Assembly (NCBI GenBank): GCA_009782405.1
Contig: WRJC01000013.1
Location: forward strand, 15,282-79,281
Length of the DNA: 64,000 nucleotides
Direction: 5' to 3'
DNA from: Oscillospiraceae bacterium
Lineage (GTDB): Bacteria > Bacillota_A > Clostridia > Oscillospirales > WRJC01
The position numbers and the translations under genes were made by a program. Below, piece by piece: positions 43,750-54,311 of this stretch (the stretch's first letter is position 1; each line of letters opens with the position of its first letter). The notes beneath the pieces were generated by a model. That model had not been told where the DNA came from. It did not search any database and saw only the letters and a program-made list of their open reading frames with translations.

Positions 43750-45207
43750 TCAATAAGTCTGTTTTTGCCAAGTTCCTTGCATATACGATTTCCAGGAATA
43801 CGGCGCGTCCTCTTCGCTTTTCAGCTTCATTTCGTCAAAATACCCGGGGGATACGAGAAGGCCCGGATCTTCGGTTTTCACCAAGAATTCATTCAACTGC
43901 GCCCTCATCGATTTTAAGACGGTTTCGGAATGGATTTCGGCTATGTTCGCCAGGCATTCCGGGTCTTTTTCTATGTCGTACAATTCCTCCCCGGGCCGTT
44001 TGCCGAAGGCGAGCTCGTAGTAAAATGCCTCCCCTTTTTCTTTGAGGGCCAGAATCTCGTCTTTTGTGGGCGATGAATCGCAATTCGTGAAGCCCGTTTC
44101 GGGATTTCCCGCAGGCCAGCGATCCGGCGCACGGTTGTGGATATACAGGTATTGCGAATTTCGCATGCAGCGCACCGGGTAGCCCAAATCGTTTTCGCTG
44201 CCCAAATCCTGCTGTTCCCTGCCGAAATACGCCGCGTTCCTCGAATTGTCGATTTGCCCGCTTGAATCCGACAAAAAAACGTCCAAAAAGCTGTTCCCGC
44301 TCATTTGCGGATGTTTCGCAACTCCGGCGGCTGCCAAGAAAGTCGGCGCGATATCCACGAAATTTATGATGTCGGTTATTTTCCTGCCCTGCCTTTTTTT
44401 TGCCGCTTTCCACATCCCTGCCATCGGAAGGTGGAAGTCCTGTTCGTACATCTGCCCTTTGACCCGGGGGAAAGAGCAGCCGTTGTCCGAAGTGGCTATC
44501 ACGATCGTATTTTCGAGTTCGCCCGCTTCCTCGAGCTGCCGCAGCATTTTGCCGAGCTGCGCGTCGAACCACTCTATTTCGTATGCATAGTCGATCATGT
44601 CGGTGCGCACTTTTTCGCAATCGGGGAAATATGCGGGCAGCTTCGCGATTTCGCTTGTCGATTTTCCCGCCCGGAGCCCTTCCCCGAATTTATACGGGCG
44701 GTGCGGTTCCCATGCGCCGTACCAGAAATAGAACGGTTTTTCGGGAGGTTTGCACGACATGAAATCCGCGAAATTGGCGGCGTAATCCGTGCGGCTGACA
44801 CAGGTGTTTTCCGGCGGCTGCAGCCAAAATTTGTTGAATTCGTCCCCGGCGGGGTTGCGCTTCAAGCCGGAGGCCAAATAATCCCCGGGGGCCCAGCCTT
44901 TTCCCGTATAGCCCGCAAAGTATCCGGCCTGTTCCAAAAGGTCGGGCAAAAGCGCGAATTTGTTCGGGAAAAAGCAGAAATGGTTGCAGGCTTCCTCGTT
45001 TTGCCAGGGGTAGCGCCCCGTCAAAATGCAGGCCCGCGAGGGCGCGCACTTCGGGCTGGGCGTAAAGGCGTTTTCAAACAGGACGCCTTCTTTCGCGATC
45101 TTGTCGATATTGGGCGTATTTACAAATTCATGGCCGTATGCGCCGAAATGCGAAGCGTCGTCCGCTATCGCGAAAAGTATGTTCGGCCTCTTTTCGTTTT
45201 TTTCCAA
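43750..45207 (-). CDS. Cys-type sulfatase (S1 family)
   Basis: 485 residues, with the alkaline-phosphatase-like fold: RPNILFAIADDASHFG (metal Asp16/17), and the sulfatase signature KCAPSRACILTGRYP with Cys54 in the C-x-P-S-R form that is converted to formylglycine. Further, TVIATSDNGCSFPRVKGQMYEQDFHLPM carries DNG and the Lys/His region. No signal peptide is seen, so it would act in the cytoplasm on imported fragments, unless it is exported another way. The start is TTG 45207 after AAGGA at 8 bases. A maturase (anSME or FGE) is not in the window. It is the first gene after a strong internal promoter. Confidence 0.93.
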   Translation of the reverse strand: MEKNEKRPNILFAIADDASHFGAYGHEFVNTPNIDKIAKEGVLFENAFTPSPKCAPSRACILTGRYPWQNEEACNHFCFFPNKFALLPDLLEQAGYFAGYTGKGWAPGDYLASGLKRNPAGDEFNKFWLQPPENTCVSRTDYAANFADFMSCKPPEKPFYFWYGAWEPHRPYKFGEGLRAGKSTSEIAKLPAYFPDCEKVRTDMIDYAYEIEWFDAQLGKMLRQLEEAGELENTIVIATSDNGCSFPRVKGQMYEQDFHLPMAGMWKAAKKRQGRKITDIINFVDIAPTFLAAAGVAKHPQMSGNSFLDVFLSDSSGQIDNSRNAAYFGREQQDLGSENDLGYPVRCMRNSQYLYIHNRAPDRWPAGNPETGFTNCDSSPTKDEILALKEKGEAFYYELAFGKRPGEELYDIEKDPECLANIAEIHSETVLKSMRAQLNEFLVKTEDPGLLVSPGYFDEMKLKSEEDAPYSWKSYMQGTWQKQTY

Positions 45208-45252
45208 TTTGATTTTCCTTTCGTTTATATTCGCATTGCCACATTACATTAC

Positions 45253-45282
45253 ATAATATCATTTTTACGGTGCAAATGTCAA
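45253..45282 (-). promoter_or_regulatory. Internal promoter of the sulfatase-led operon
   Basis: Minus strand TTGACA (45282-45277), 18 bases, TATTAT (45258-45253), followed by a short direct repeat (GTAATGTAATGT) at the likely start point. It lies between the GH140-like gene and the sulfatase. Confidence 0.8.
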
Positions 45283-45321
45283 GCAAAAAATATGAAATTT
45301 TTCACTTCCCGGAATTTCGCG

Positions 45322-47034
45322 TCACGTTTTTTTCGCCAGAAATACCAAATCGCCGCCACTTGGCTTTTCGCCTATGTCATAGCTGCCGTTTGACGGGGCG
45401 AAATTGCCTTCTGCCTCGTAATTTCCCGTGGCGGGGTCAAACCACGAAAATGAATAATTTGCATCCGGGAGATTTGTGAGAATCCCCGTGCCGTTGCCTT
45501 TGGTTTGGTAGAAATATATTACGATCACCTCGTCGCCGTCGCTCGCAATCGAATAAAACGCCGCCTTTGCCGGGCTGAAATATATTTGGCCGCCGAAATG
45601 CGGGACGAGTTTCCACCACTCCAAAGCAATAAAAAACTGCTTCATATAGCCCATTTGTCTCGATGCGTCGAAATTCATGCTAACATCCCATTTTACCGCT
45701 TTGTCATCCGGGGTTATTTTGTCGATTCCGTCGTCCGAAGTCGTATCGGTGTCGTATGAACTGTTATACAGCCAAATGTCCACCGCCCCGTAGCCATGGC
45801 CGGCCATCCCGTTGAGATATGCCGTCCAGGCCTGCACCCTGGCGCCGAATTCCTTTGTCCACAGATTTTCATAGCGGCCTTCGTAATTGACCGTGATTTT
45901 GCCCGAATTCCAGTATTCCTCCGGTATGCGGAAATCGAGGCGGGCATTTAGCTGCGGGGACCATTGCGCCGCGAACCAATCGTGCCCCGGAAGTTCCCTG
46001 AAAGACGAATTTTCGGCCCTCGTCGAACCCGTGTTTTCTTGGTGGGCGGTTTGCGGGTGATTGTACGGGTCGCATTCGTGAATAGCGTTGAAGACGATTT
46101 TCCACGGGTTCGTTTCGGAATCAAACCAGGGGTTGTCCCTGCCGTAATAGAAATCCTTGTCGCATTCTTGGGCCGTAGTCCACATCACGGGGTATGCCCC
46201 GTATCTTGCGACCCAATATCGGGCGAGCTTTTTTATGTATTCGTCGGAATACGCCGATCTGTTCCAGCCGAGCTCGCTTGCGAAAAACAGCTGGGCGTTT
46301 GCGTGCACGAGCCCCGCTTTTGCGATGTACTCAAATCTCCTGTCGAGGTCGCGGAACCCATCGAGCGCAGACTTGCCGAATCCGTCCGCCAGATTGTACT
46401 TTGCGCCGAGCGGTTCCGATTGATAGACGGTGAAGCCTTTTTTCGCCCTGTCGTCCACTATCGAGACAAACATCGTTTCAAAAGGCTCGGAGGGCATGCT
46501 CCAGTGCGTATCGCCGAGATAGAAAAACGGCGTTTCGTCGGCATGGGCGAAATGGCGATTGCCCTGTGCGGCCTTGATGAAACCGTGCTTGTATATGTCG
46601 AGTTCCCCTTCGTATTCCACGCATTTTATCGCGCCTTTGACATCGTGCAGCCCGGCGTCGCCCATATCGGAAAAAGCGGTGGCATACGACCATTTCCCGA
46701 TTTCCGTGGGAGCGAAGCGGACTTTCCAAGTGTTGCCTCCGTCCCAAAAACCCGGGACGACAAGTTTTTCGCCGTTTTCGGAACTGAACGTGACGTCGAA
46801 TTCATAGTCCAGCGGCCCAAGTTTATTTCCCGGGTTTTCATCGAAGTCATTTTCCCCGCAGAATGTCAGTTCGAGCGCGACCCATTTTTGCGTTTCGGCT
46901 TCGCTTTCGGCATTTTCGGCTTCGGCGCCGCTCCGGCTGCTTGTGCATCCGTTCAAAAAAAGCATCAAAAAGAAAGTTGAAGCATTGACCAAAACATGGC
47001 GCAAAAAATTCGCATAATTTTTTTTCTTTTCCAT
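45322..47034 (-). CDS. DUF5060/DUF4038 glycoside hydrolase lipoprotein (GH140-like)
   Basis: 570 residues: signal peptide with lipobox LNGC (Cys29), Glu/Ala linker, a DUF5060 beta domain at about 50-140 (VALELTFCG, PGFWDGGNTWKVRFAPTEIGKWSY), then the DUF4038 barrel (HFAHADETPFFYLGDTHWSMP; AYPVMWTTAQECDKD; WTAYLNGMAGHGYGAVDIW), and a C-terminal beta domain (FSWFDPATGNYEAEG). DUF4038 proteins include GH140 apiosidases that cut the branch of rhamnogalacturonan II; others of the family have unknown targets. It sits on the outer face of the membrane, unlike the other hydrolases here, so it may cut first. The ATG is 11 bases from the upstream binding-protein gene. Confidence 0.85.
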   Translation of the reverse strand: MEKKKNYANFLRHVLVNASTFFLMLFLNGCTSSRSGAEAENAESEAETQKWVALELTFCGENDFDENPGNKLGPLDYEFDVTFSSENGEKLVVPGFWDGGNTWKVRFAPTEIGKWSYATAFSDMGDAGLHDVKGAIKCVEYEGELDIYKHGFIKAAQGNRHFAHADETPFFYLGDTHWSMPSEPFETMFVSIVDDRAKKGFTVYQSEPLGAKYNLADGFGKSALDGFRDLDRRFEYIAKAGLVHANAQLFFASELGWNRSAYSDEYIKKLARYWVARYGAYPVMWTTAQECDKDFYYGRDNPWFDSETNPWKIVFNAIHECDPYNHPQTAHQENTGSTRAENSSFRELPGHDWFAAQWSPQLNARLDFRIPEEYWNSGKITVNYEGRYENLWTKEFGARVQAWTAYLNGMAGHGYGAVDIWLYNSSYDTDTTSDDGIDKITPDDKAVKWDVSMNFDASRQMGYMKQFFIALEWWKLVPHFGGQIYFSPAKAAFYSIASDGDEVIVIYFYQTKGNGTGILTNLPDANYSFSWFDPATGNYEAEGNFAPSNGSYDIGEKPSGGDLVFLAKKT

Positions 47035-47045
47035 AATTTTGCCTC

Positions 47046-48488
47046 CTATCCGGTTATGTCGTATATCAAGTCGAAATCCGCTTGCGCCCGATCCGCATGT
47101 TTTTCATAGAAAGAAACGAAATCCGTGCTCTTTTTTTGGACAACGGTTTCTGAGATTATGTAAGGCAGAATCTTTTGGGAATCGAAAGAAAAACCTATGT
47201 CGTAGACTTTATTCAATTGGATCATCTCCAAGATTTTTTGCGATTCTTCGTCTTGCAGGCATTTGTTGTACAAAACATTTCCAAAAAACGCCGGGCGCAA
47301 ATACCTATAGCTTCCTTCCGCATATGCCTGAATGATGATGCCCGCGTCGTCGGGGTCTTTTGCATTGACGGGAATGCCCATGAGCCCTGCGGCGACGAAA
47401 GAATAATAATTTTCCTGCATTTCGTCCAATTTGGGCAATGGCGCGATTCCGAAATCAAATTCAACCGGGCGCAAATTCATCCAATATGTGCCTATGTCCC
47501 AGGAAATGGCCAGCGACCTGCCGTCTTCGAAATGGTGAAAAGAGGTCTGGTAGTCTTTTTCTATGTAGGTATCCGCTCCGTGAATCAATTCATACGATTT
47601 GTTTATCACCAGAGCCAGCCGGTCCCCGAGCAGCGACAGCGCCGGCTTGCCGTCTTTGTCGATCTGCGCGACTTTAAGCCCGCTCGCCCAGAGATAGGCA
47701 TAATCGCTCGCATTGCTCACATAACCGAAAATATCGTCTTTATCTATCGTCCCGTTGCCGTTGGTATCCCTTGAGGCGCCTTTTATGAATTCCATCAATT
47801 TGTCTATCGTCCAGGTTCCCGCAAAAACATGCTGATACGGATTCTCAATGCTCAAATTCTGCATCATTTCCTTGTTGAACAATATCACGCTCTGCCCTAT
47901 TGACGTTATCGTTATATCGCCCGCCGCATAGAATATCTTGCCGTTTATTTTGAAGGTGTCCTGCATATCCGCATTCCAGCAGGGTTTGGAAAAGTCCACA
48001 TATTTCATGTCGAGCCAGTTGCGCAAAAGCCCGTTGGTTATCAAGGATGTGACATAATTCGGGTGCGTGACCACCAAATCGACGGAGTCATCCCCGCTCG
48101 CCACGAGTTTGTTCAATGTCGTGTAACATTCCGTTTCGGAAGGATGCGTTTTTATCGATATGTCGAACTGATCCTCGATTTTTGCGTTCCTTTTGTATGC
48201 GGCGTCGTTCAAGCTGTCTCCCGTTTCTTCCTCGGCGGTGTAAAAATGCCGTTCCAGCGAATATTCGGGATTCATGATGACAAATATCCTGCCGTCCATT
48301 TTTGCATCGGGGAAATCGCTGTATTCGGCCTGCGTGGTTTCTTCGGGAGCCGCCCCGGAATTTTCCGGATTGCCGCCGGTATTGTTTTTATCCGCATTCT
48401 CCTTGCCGTCGCCGCAAGAGGCGAATATGGCCGTTATGGAAAATATGGCGGCTAAAACAAGCAATTTGCACCTTTTTGCGCTTTTCAT
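47046..48488 (-). CDS. Extracellular solute-binding lipoprotein (paralogue 4)
   Basis: 480 residues: lipobox FASC (Cys25), linker to about 55, MDGRIFVIMNPEYS, LNDAAYKRNAKIEDQF, EF-hand-like loop at 241-252 (DTNGNGTIDKDD, then FGYV), DFGIAPLPKLDEMQENYYS. By family it is a sugar-binding protein for an ABC importer. First gene of the minus-strand block, followed at once by the GH140-like lipoprotein, which suggests that the pair captures and trims the same surface glycan. Confidence 0.88.
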   Translation of the reverse strand: MKSAKRCKLLVLAAIFSITAIFASCGDGKENADKNNTGGNPENSGAAPEETTQAEYSDFPDAKMDGRIFVIMNPEYSLERHFYTAEEETGDSLNDAAYKRNAKIEDQFDISIKTHPSETECYTTLNKLVASGDDSVDLVVTHPNYVTSLITNGLLRNWLDMKYVDFSKPCWNADMQDTFKINGKIFYAAGDITITSIGQSVILFNKEMMQNLSIENPYQHVFAGTWTIDKLMEFIKGASRDTNGNGTIDKDDIFGYVSNASDYAYLWASGLKVAQIDKDGKPALSLLGDRLALVINKSYELIHGADTYIEKDYQTSFHHFEDGRSLAISWDIGTYWMNLRPVEFDFGIAPLPKLDEMQENYYSFVAAGLMGIPVNAKDPDDAGIIIQAYAEGSYRYLRPAFFGNVLYNKCLQDEESQKILEMIQLNKVYDIGFSFDSQKILPYIISETVVQKKSTDFVSFYEKHADRAQADFDLIYDITG

Positions 48489-48531
48489 ATTGACCGCTCC
48501 TTAGTTTTCATGAAATTTTTTTGTTGATAAT

Positions 48532-48560
48532 ATAATATCACACTGAATTTGTTTTTGCAA
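48532..48560 (-). promoter_or_regulatory. Promoter of the binding-protein/GH140-like operon
   Basis: Minus strand TTGCAA (48560-48555), 17 bases, TATTAT (48537-48532). Same -35 box and spacing as the DUF4838 operon promoter at 13846-13874. Confidence 0.8.
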
Positions 48561-48562
48561 CA
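48549..48562. promoter_or_regulatory. Shared 14-base element, copy 2 (candidate operator)
   Basis: TTGTTTTTGCAACA, identical to 13863-13876 and, like it, followed after two bases by AAAC. It overlaps the -35 box. Confidence 0.5.
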
Positions 48563-48649
48563 AGAAACGCCATATTTTTGAAAAAATGCGGAACGGGACG
48601 CAAACAAATCGACGCGGATGCGCGAATTTGTAAAATTTTTTAAAATCGC

Positions 48650-48678
48650 TTGATTTTTTATCATTTTTGTATTAAAAT
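48650..48678 (+). promoter_or_regulatory. Promoter of the VOC/ABM genes
   Basis: TTGATT (48650-48655), 17 bases, TAAAAT (48673-48678). No clear promoter is seen before the V-ATPase genes, so this one may also serve them. Confidence 0.75.
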
Positions 48679-48726
48679 GAATGTATGTAAGTTGCATTTA
48701 TATATTTTTTTATGGAGGAAACCAAA

Positions 48727-49131
48727 ATGGCAAACAAAAAAATACCCAATATCGGAGTGCATCATCTCGCCCTGGCATCGGCTGACTTCGACAAGTCGTT
48801 GAAATTTTACACGGAAGGTTTAGGTTTCGAAACAGTCGCCTCCTGGGGCGAAGGGGAAGGCAGAGCGGCGCTTCTCGACATAGGCAACGGGAGCCACTTC
48901 GAGATTTTCGCGAACGGCGACGCAAACGCGCCCAAAGACGCGAAATTCGTGCATTTCGCCTTCGCGACCACAAATCCGGACTTGGCGTATAAAAACGCCC
49001 TCGCGGCCGGAGCGGCCTCGCAAATGGAACCCAAAAGCCTTGAAATACCCGCAAGCCCCCCGATGCCCGTGAGGATAGCGTTCGTGGTCGGGCCCGACGG
49101 AGAAGTCTTGGAATTTTTCAAAGTCTTGTAA
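48727..49131 (+). CDS. VOC family (glyoxalase-like) protein
   Basis: 134 residues from ATG 48727 (GGAGG, 8 bases upstream). The vicinal-oxygen-chelate fold is seen in two halves: IGVHHLALASADFDKSLKFYTEGLGFE and FVHFAFATTNPDLAYKNALAAG, ending VVGPDGEVLEFFKVL. Metal-site candidates are the first-half His and the final Glu. This could be a lactoylglutathione-lyase-like or epimerase-like enzyme, or a binding protein; the fold is clear, the reaction is not. Followed after 12 bases by the ABM gene. Confidence 0.88.
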   Translation: MANKKIPNIGVHHLALASADFDKSLKFYTEGLGFETVASWGEGEGRAALLDIGNGSHFEIFANGDANAPKDAKFVHFAFATTNPDLAYKNALAAGAASQMEPKSLEIPASPPMPVRIAFVVGPDGEVLEFFKVL

Positions 49132-49143
49132 CGGAGGACGCTT

Positions 49144-49458
49144 ATGAAGTCGATAATCGTGAAAATTCAAGTGAAAGCGGATTGCGTCGAAAAATTCAAG
49201 GAGATCACTTTCTACAATTCGGAAAACGCGAGAAAGGAACCGGGCAACCTTCGTTTCGACGTGATCGCCGATGCGGGCGATCCTTGCCTGTTCTTTTTGT
49301 ACGAAATCTATAAGTCCGACGAGGAGATAGCCTATCACAGGACCACCGAACATTACAAAAAATGGGCGGAAGCCGTCGCCGACATGATGGAAGGCGAAAG
49401 GGTCAAATGGTTCGGCGAACCGATATGCCCGGATTTTGAACAGGCGTACAAAAGTTAG
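49144..49458 (+). CDS. Antibiotic biosynthesis monooxygenase (ABM/YgiN-like) domain protein
   Basis: 104 residues with the dimeric ferredoxin-like ABM pattern: SIIVKIQVKADCVEKFKEITFYNSENARKEPGNLRFDVI, then FFLYEIYKSDEEIAYHRTTEHYKKWAEAV. The short size and the E-PGNLRFDV motif are typical. Members include quinol monooxygenase YgiN and LsrG, an isomerase for a signalling sugar, so the reaction cannot be named. It has a good ribosome site (GGAGG) and is co-transcribed with the VOC gene. Confidence 0.88.
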   Translation: MKSIIVKIQVKADCVEKFKEITFYNSENARKEPGNLRFDVIADAGDPCLFFLYEIYKSDEEIAYHRTTEHYKKWAEAVADMMEGERVKWFGEPICPDFEQAYKS

Positions 49459-49487
49459 TTTTGTCAGTTTTGCGCAAAAAAGCGAAA

Positions 49488-49557
49488 AGGGCTGCCTCAT
49501 TTTCATCGATTCATCGAAGGGAAAACAATATGGGGCAGCCCCAAAAAAAGCAGCCCT
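49488..49557 (+). promoter_or_regulatory. Alternative-pairing hairpin region before the V-ATPase operon
   Basis: AGGGCTGCCTCAT (49488-49500) can pair with ATGGGGCAGCCC (49530-49541; 12 pairs with one G-T), or its first eight bases with GCAGCCCT (49550-49557). The middle arm can also fold on itself (TGGGGCAGCCCCA). The three arms exclude each other, a layout seen in attenuators. No T run follows the main stem. Confidence 0.45.
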
Positions 49558-49601
49558 ATAAATTTTGCCCGAAAAATTTTTATTGGAACGGAGATATTTC
49601 C

Positions 49602-49915
49602 ATGGCTAAGGAAGCTTTGACGAAAATAAAAGAAGCCGAGGGCGCCGCAGCTGAAATCCTGCGCCTCGCAGCAGAGCAGGCGAAAGCCATAGCCGAAAAA
49701 GCGGCTGCCGATGCGGCCGCGCATAGAAATGCGGCGATGCTCGAAGCCGGCCGCCAAAAACATGCGATTTTGGAAAATGCCGAAAAGGAAGCAGCGGCGG
49801 AACGCGCCCCGATCATCGATGCCTGCAGTTCCGAAATCGAAAAAATATCGCTTCCCGCGCCGGAAAAATTCGACAAAGCGGTAAATACGGTCATCGAAAG
49901 GATAATGGAGCTAAA

Positions 49916-49925
<10 letters not shown>
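49602..49925 (+). CDS. V-type ATPase subunit G/H-like (peripheral stalk)
   Basis: 107 residues, nearly all helix and very rich in Ala, Glu and Lys (AAEILRLAAEQAKAIAEKAAADAAAH), with the heptad character of the stalk subunit (AhaH/AtpH). It pairs with subunit E to form the peripheral stalk that holds the A/B head against the membrane part. ATG 49602 follows GGAG; the frame is open farther upstream but there covers only the hairpin region. It is first of the V-ATPase operon and overlaps subunit I by 10 bases. Confidence 0.8.
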
Positions 49926-52386
<2,461 letters not shown>

Positions 52387-52396
52387 GAGAAGGGGC

Positions 52397-52963
52397 GTGA
52401 ACGTTTTGTCGGGCATAGAAAACATAATCGGAAAAATAACGGAGGACGCGAAAACCAAAGCCGCCCAAATGATCGCCCAGGCCACGCATAAAGCGAATTT
52501 GGAAGCGGAAACTGCGGCCAAATCGGCAAAAGGCGAAGCCGCGCGCGTCTTGGAACAAGCGGGCGTTTTGGCTTCCCGGCGAAAAGAACAGATTTTGGCG
52601 AAAACCCGTGCCGAAACCCGGGACAAAAAGCTCGGAGCCAAACAAAAGGCCATCGACAAGGTTTTCGCCGAAAGCCTCGAAAGGCTGAAAAACCTGCCTC
52701 AGGGCGAATTTGAGCGCTTCGTTTCGGGAGCTTGCAAAATCGCCGGGATCAGGGAGGGGGACCAAATTATACTGCCCGAAAAATACAAAAAAACAGACAT
52801 AAAAAAAATCGATCCTCGGCTTTCGCTTTACGCCGGGGAACGCGCGGCGGAAAGCGGCTTCATTTTGATTTCGGGCGGATTCGAGCAGAACAACACGTTT
52901 TCGGCATTGCTGGATTTCATACGAAACGACATAGAGCCGGAAGTCATATCGTTACTTTTTTAG
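52397..52963 (+). CDS. ntpE: V-type ATPase subunit E
   Basis: 188 residues: long N-terminal helix rich in Ala, Lys and Glu (peripheral stalk, 1-110), then the globular C-terminal domain (FERFVSGACKIAGI; SGFILISGGFEQNNTFSALLDFIRNDIEPEV). The start is drawn at GTG 52397, but AGAAGGGG ends 1 base before it; TTG at 52406 has better spacing (10 bases) and would drop three residues. Confidence 0.92.
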   Translation: MNVLSGIENIIGKITEDAKTKAAQMIAQATHKANLEAETAAKSAKGEAARVLEQAGVLASRRKEQILAKTRAETRDKKLGAKQKAIDKVFAESLERLKNLPQGEFERFVSGACKIAGIREGDQIILPEKYKKTDIKKIDPRLSLYAGERAAESGFILISGGFEQNNTFSALLDFIRNDIEPEVISLLF

Positions 52964-52984
52964 ATTGGGGGCAGGGGATTTAGT

Positions 52985-53986
52985 ATGGATTATTTGCATT
53001 ATGCGCATACCATCGGGTATTTGCGCATCCGGGAAAAAATGCTGCTTTCCGGCGAATCATTCGGGCGCATCATCGATTCCCCCAATGCGGCCGAAGCGGC
53101 GAAACTCATATCGCAAAACAGCGAATATGATTTTTCCGCTTTGCCCAAAGTCGAAGACTATGAAACCGTCATGGGCGAAACGCTCAAAAAAACCTACAGC
53201 CGGCTATATTTCCTCGCGCCGGAAAAAACGGCCATCGACATAATCCTTTGCAAATACGACTACCACAACCTGAAAACGGCGGCAAAGTCGAAATATTTGG
53301 GAAAAGACCATTCAGAGCTTTATATAGCCTGCACCGAAACGGATCCCGCTTTGATCGCGGCTGCGGTTGCCGAAGGCGCAAAGCCTAAACAGCTGCCTTC
53401 GCATTTGCTCGATGCGGCTGCCATGTCCCGTTCTTCCCTTGAAAACGGCGGCAGCCCCCAAACATTGGATGTGGTGCTCGACTTGCATATGTTCGGCCAT
53501 ATGCTAAATTTGGCAAAAACCGCAAACAACGCATTTTTGCTTGAATACGCGCAGTTTGCGACGGATTTTTACAATGTCAGGACGATGCTCCGGCTCAAAA
53601 ACATGGGCGGGGAGGCGAAATTTCTGAAAGAGGCGCTCTGCGAAGGCGGCAAGCTTCCGAAAGCCGAAATTTTCAGGCATTTCGAAAAAAACCTTGCGGC
53701 TTTGGGAGAAGCTTTCCATTACAAGTATTTCGGCGAAATAATGAAAGCATCGCTCGAGGATTACGAAAAAACGGGCGATTTTTCGGGGCTCGAAAAACGT
53801 TTGGACGATTTTTTGATGGATCATGCGAAAAAATCGAAGTACATCGCTTTCGGCCCTGAAATTTTTATGTCGTATGTTTTTTCAAAAGAAAACGAAGCAA
53901 GGCAGATAAGGACAATAATGAACTGCAAGATAAACAATATGCCGGCTGCTGCCATCCGGGAAAGGCTGCGTGACAATTATGCGTAA
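52985..53986 (+). CDS. ntpC: V-type ATPase subunit C
   Basis: 333 residues, all-helical, with the family repeat of three bundles ([20 protein letters not shown] at the start; [49 protein letters not shown] at the end). It joins the central stalk D/F to the K ring. A good ribosome site (GGGGG) precedes the ATG. It overlaps subunit F by 8 bases. Confidence 0.95.
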   Translation: MDYLHYAHTIGYLRIREKMLLSGESFGRIIDSPNAAEAAKLISQNSEYDFSALPKVEDYETVMGETLKKTYSRLYFLAPEKTAIDIILCKYDYHNLKTAAKSKYLGKDHSELYIACTETDPALIAAAVAEGAKPKQLPSHLLDAAAMSRSSLENGGSPQTLDVVLDLHMFGHMLNLAKTANNAFLLEYAQFATDFYNVRTMLRLKNMGGEAKFLKEALCEGGKLPKAEIFRHFEKNLAALGEAFHYKYFGEIMKASLEDYEKTGDFSGLEKRLDDFLMDHAKKSKYIAFGPEIFMSYVFSKENEARQIRTIMNCKINNMPAAAIRERLRDNYA

Positions 53987-54296
53987 AATAGGCGTGGTCG
54001 GCGACAAAAATTCAATACTCGCTTTCAAGGCGTTCGGTTTCGATGTGTGCGAGGCGCATGAATCTTCCCCCGAGGAATCGCGGAAAATCGTGGACCGCAT
54101 GGCAAGGGTCGATTATGGGATAATTTTCATCACCGAACAAATCGCAGAAACGATAAAAGAGACAATGCACAGATACAGCCGCCAGGTTTCCCCGGCGATC
54201 GTCCTGATTCCCGGAATTAAGGGGTCACTTGGCATAGGTATGGCGAAAATAAGGTCGAACGTGGAAAAAGCGGTCGGCATAAACATTTTGGATTGA
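53979..54296 (+). CDS. ntpF: V-type ATPase subunit F
   Basis: 105 residues from ATG 53979 ([23 protein letters not shown]), which is the usual start of the family; an in-frame GTG at 53970 is nearer the AAAGG ribosome site and would add three residues. [10 protein letters not shown] and [29 protein letters not shown] are typical. It sits on the central shaft and tunes coupling. Confidence 0.94.
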   Translation: MRKIGVVGDKNSILAFKAFGFDVCEAHESSPEESRKIVDRMARVDYGIIFITEQIAETIKETMHRYSRQVSPAIVLIPGIKGSLGIGMAKIRSNVEKAVGINILD

Positions 54297-54311
54297 TAGG
54301 GAGGATTTTTT

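Noticed and set aside
45964..46980. Open plus-strand frame of 338 codons
   Set aside because: Antisense shadow of the GH140-like gene.
49461..49601. Upstream extension of the V-ATPase G/H subunit
   Set aside because: It covers the hairpin region and lacks helix-forming stalk sequence; ATG 49602 has a ribosome site.
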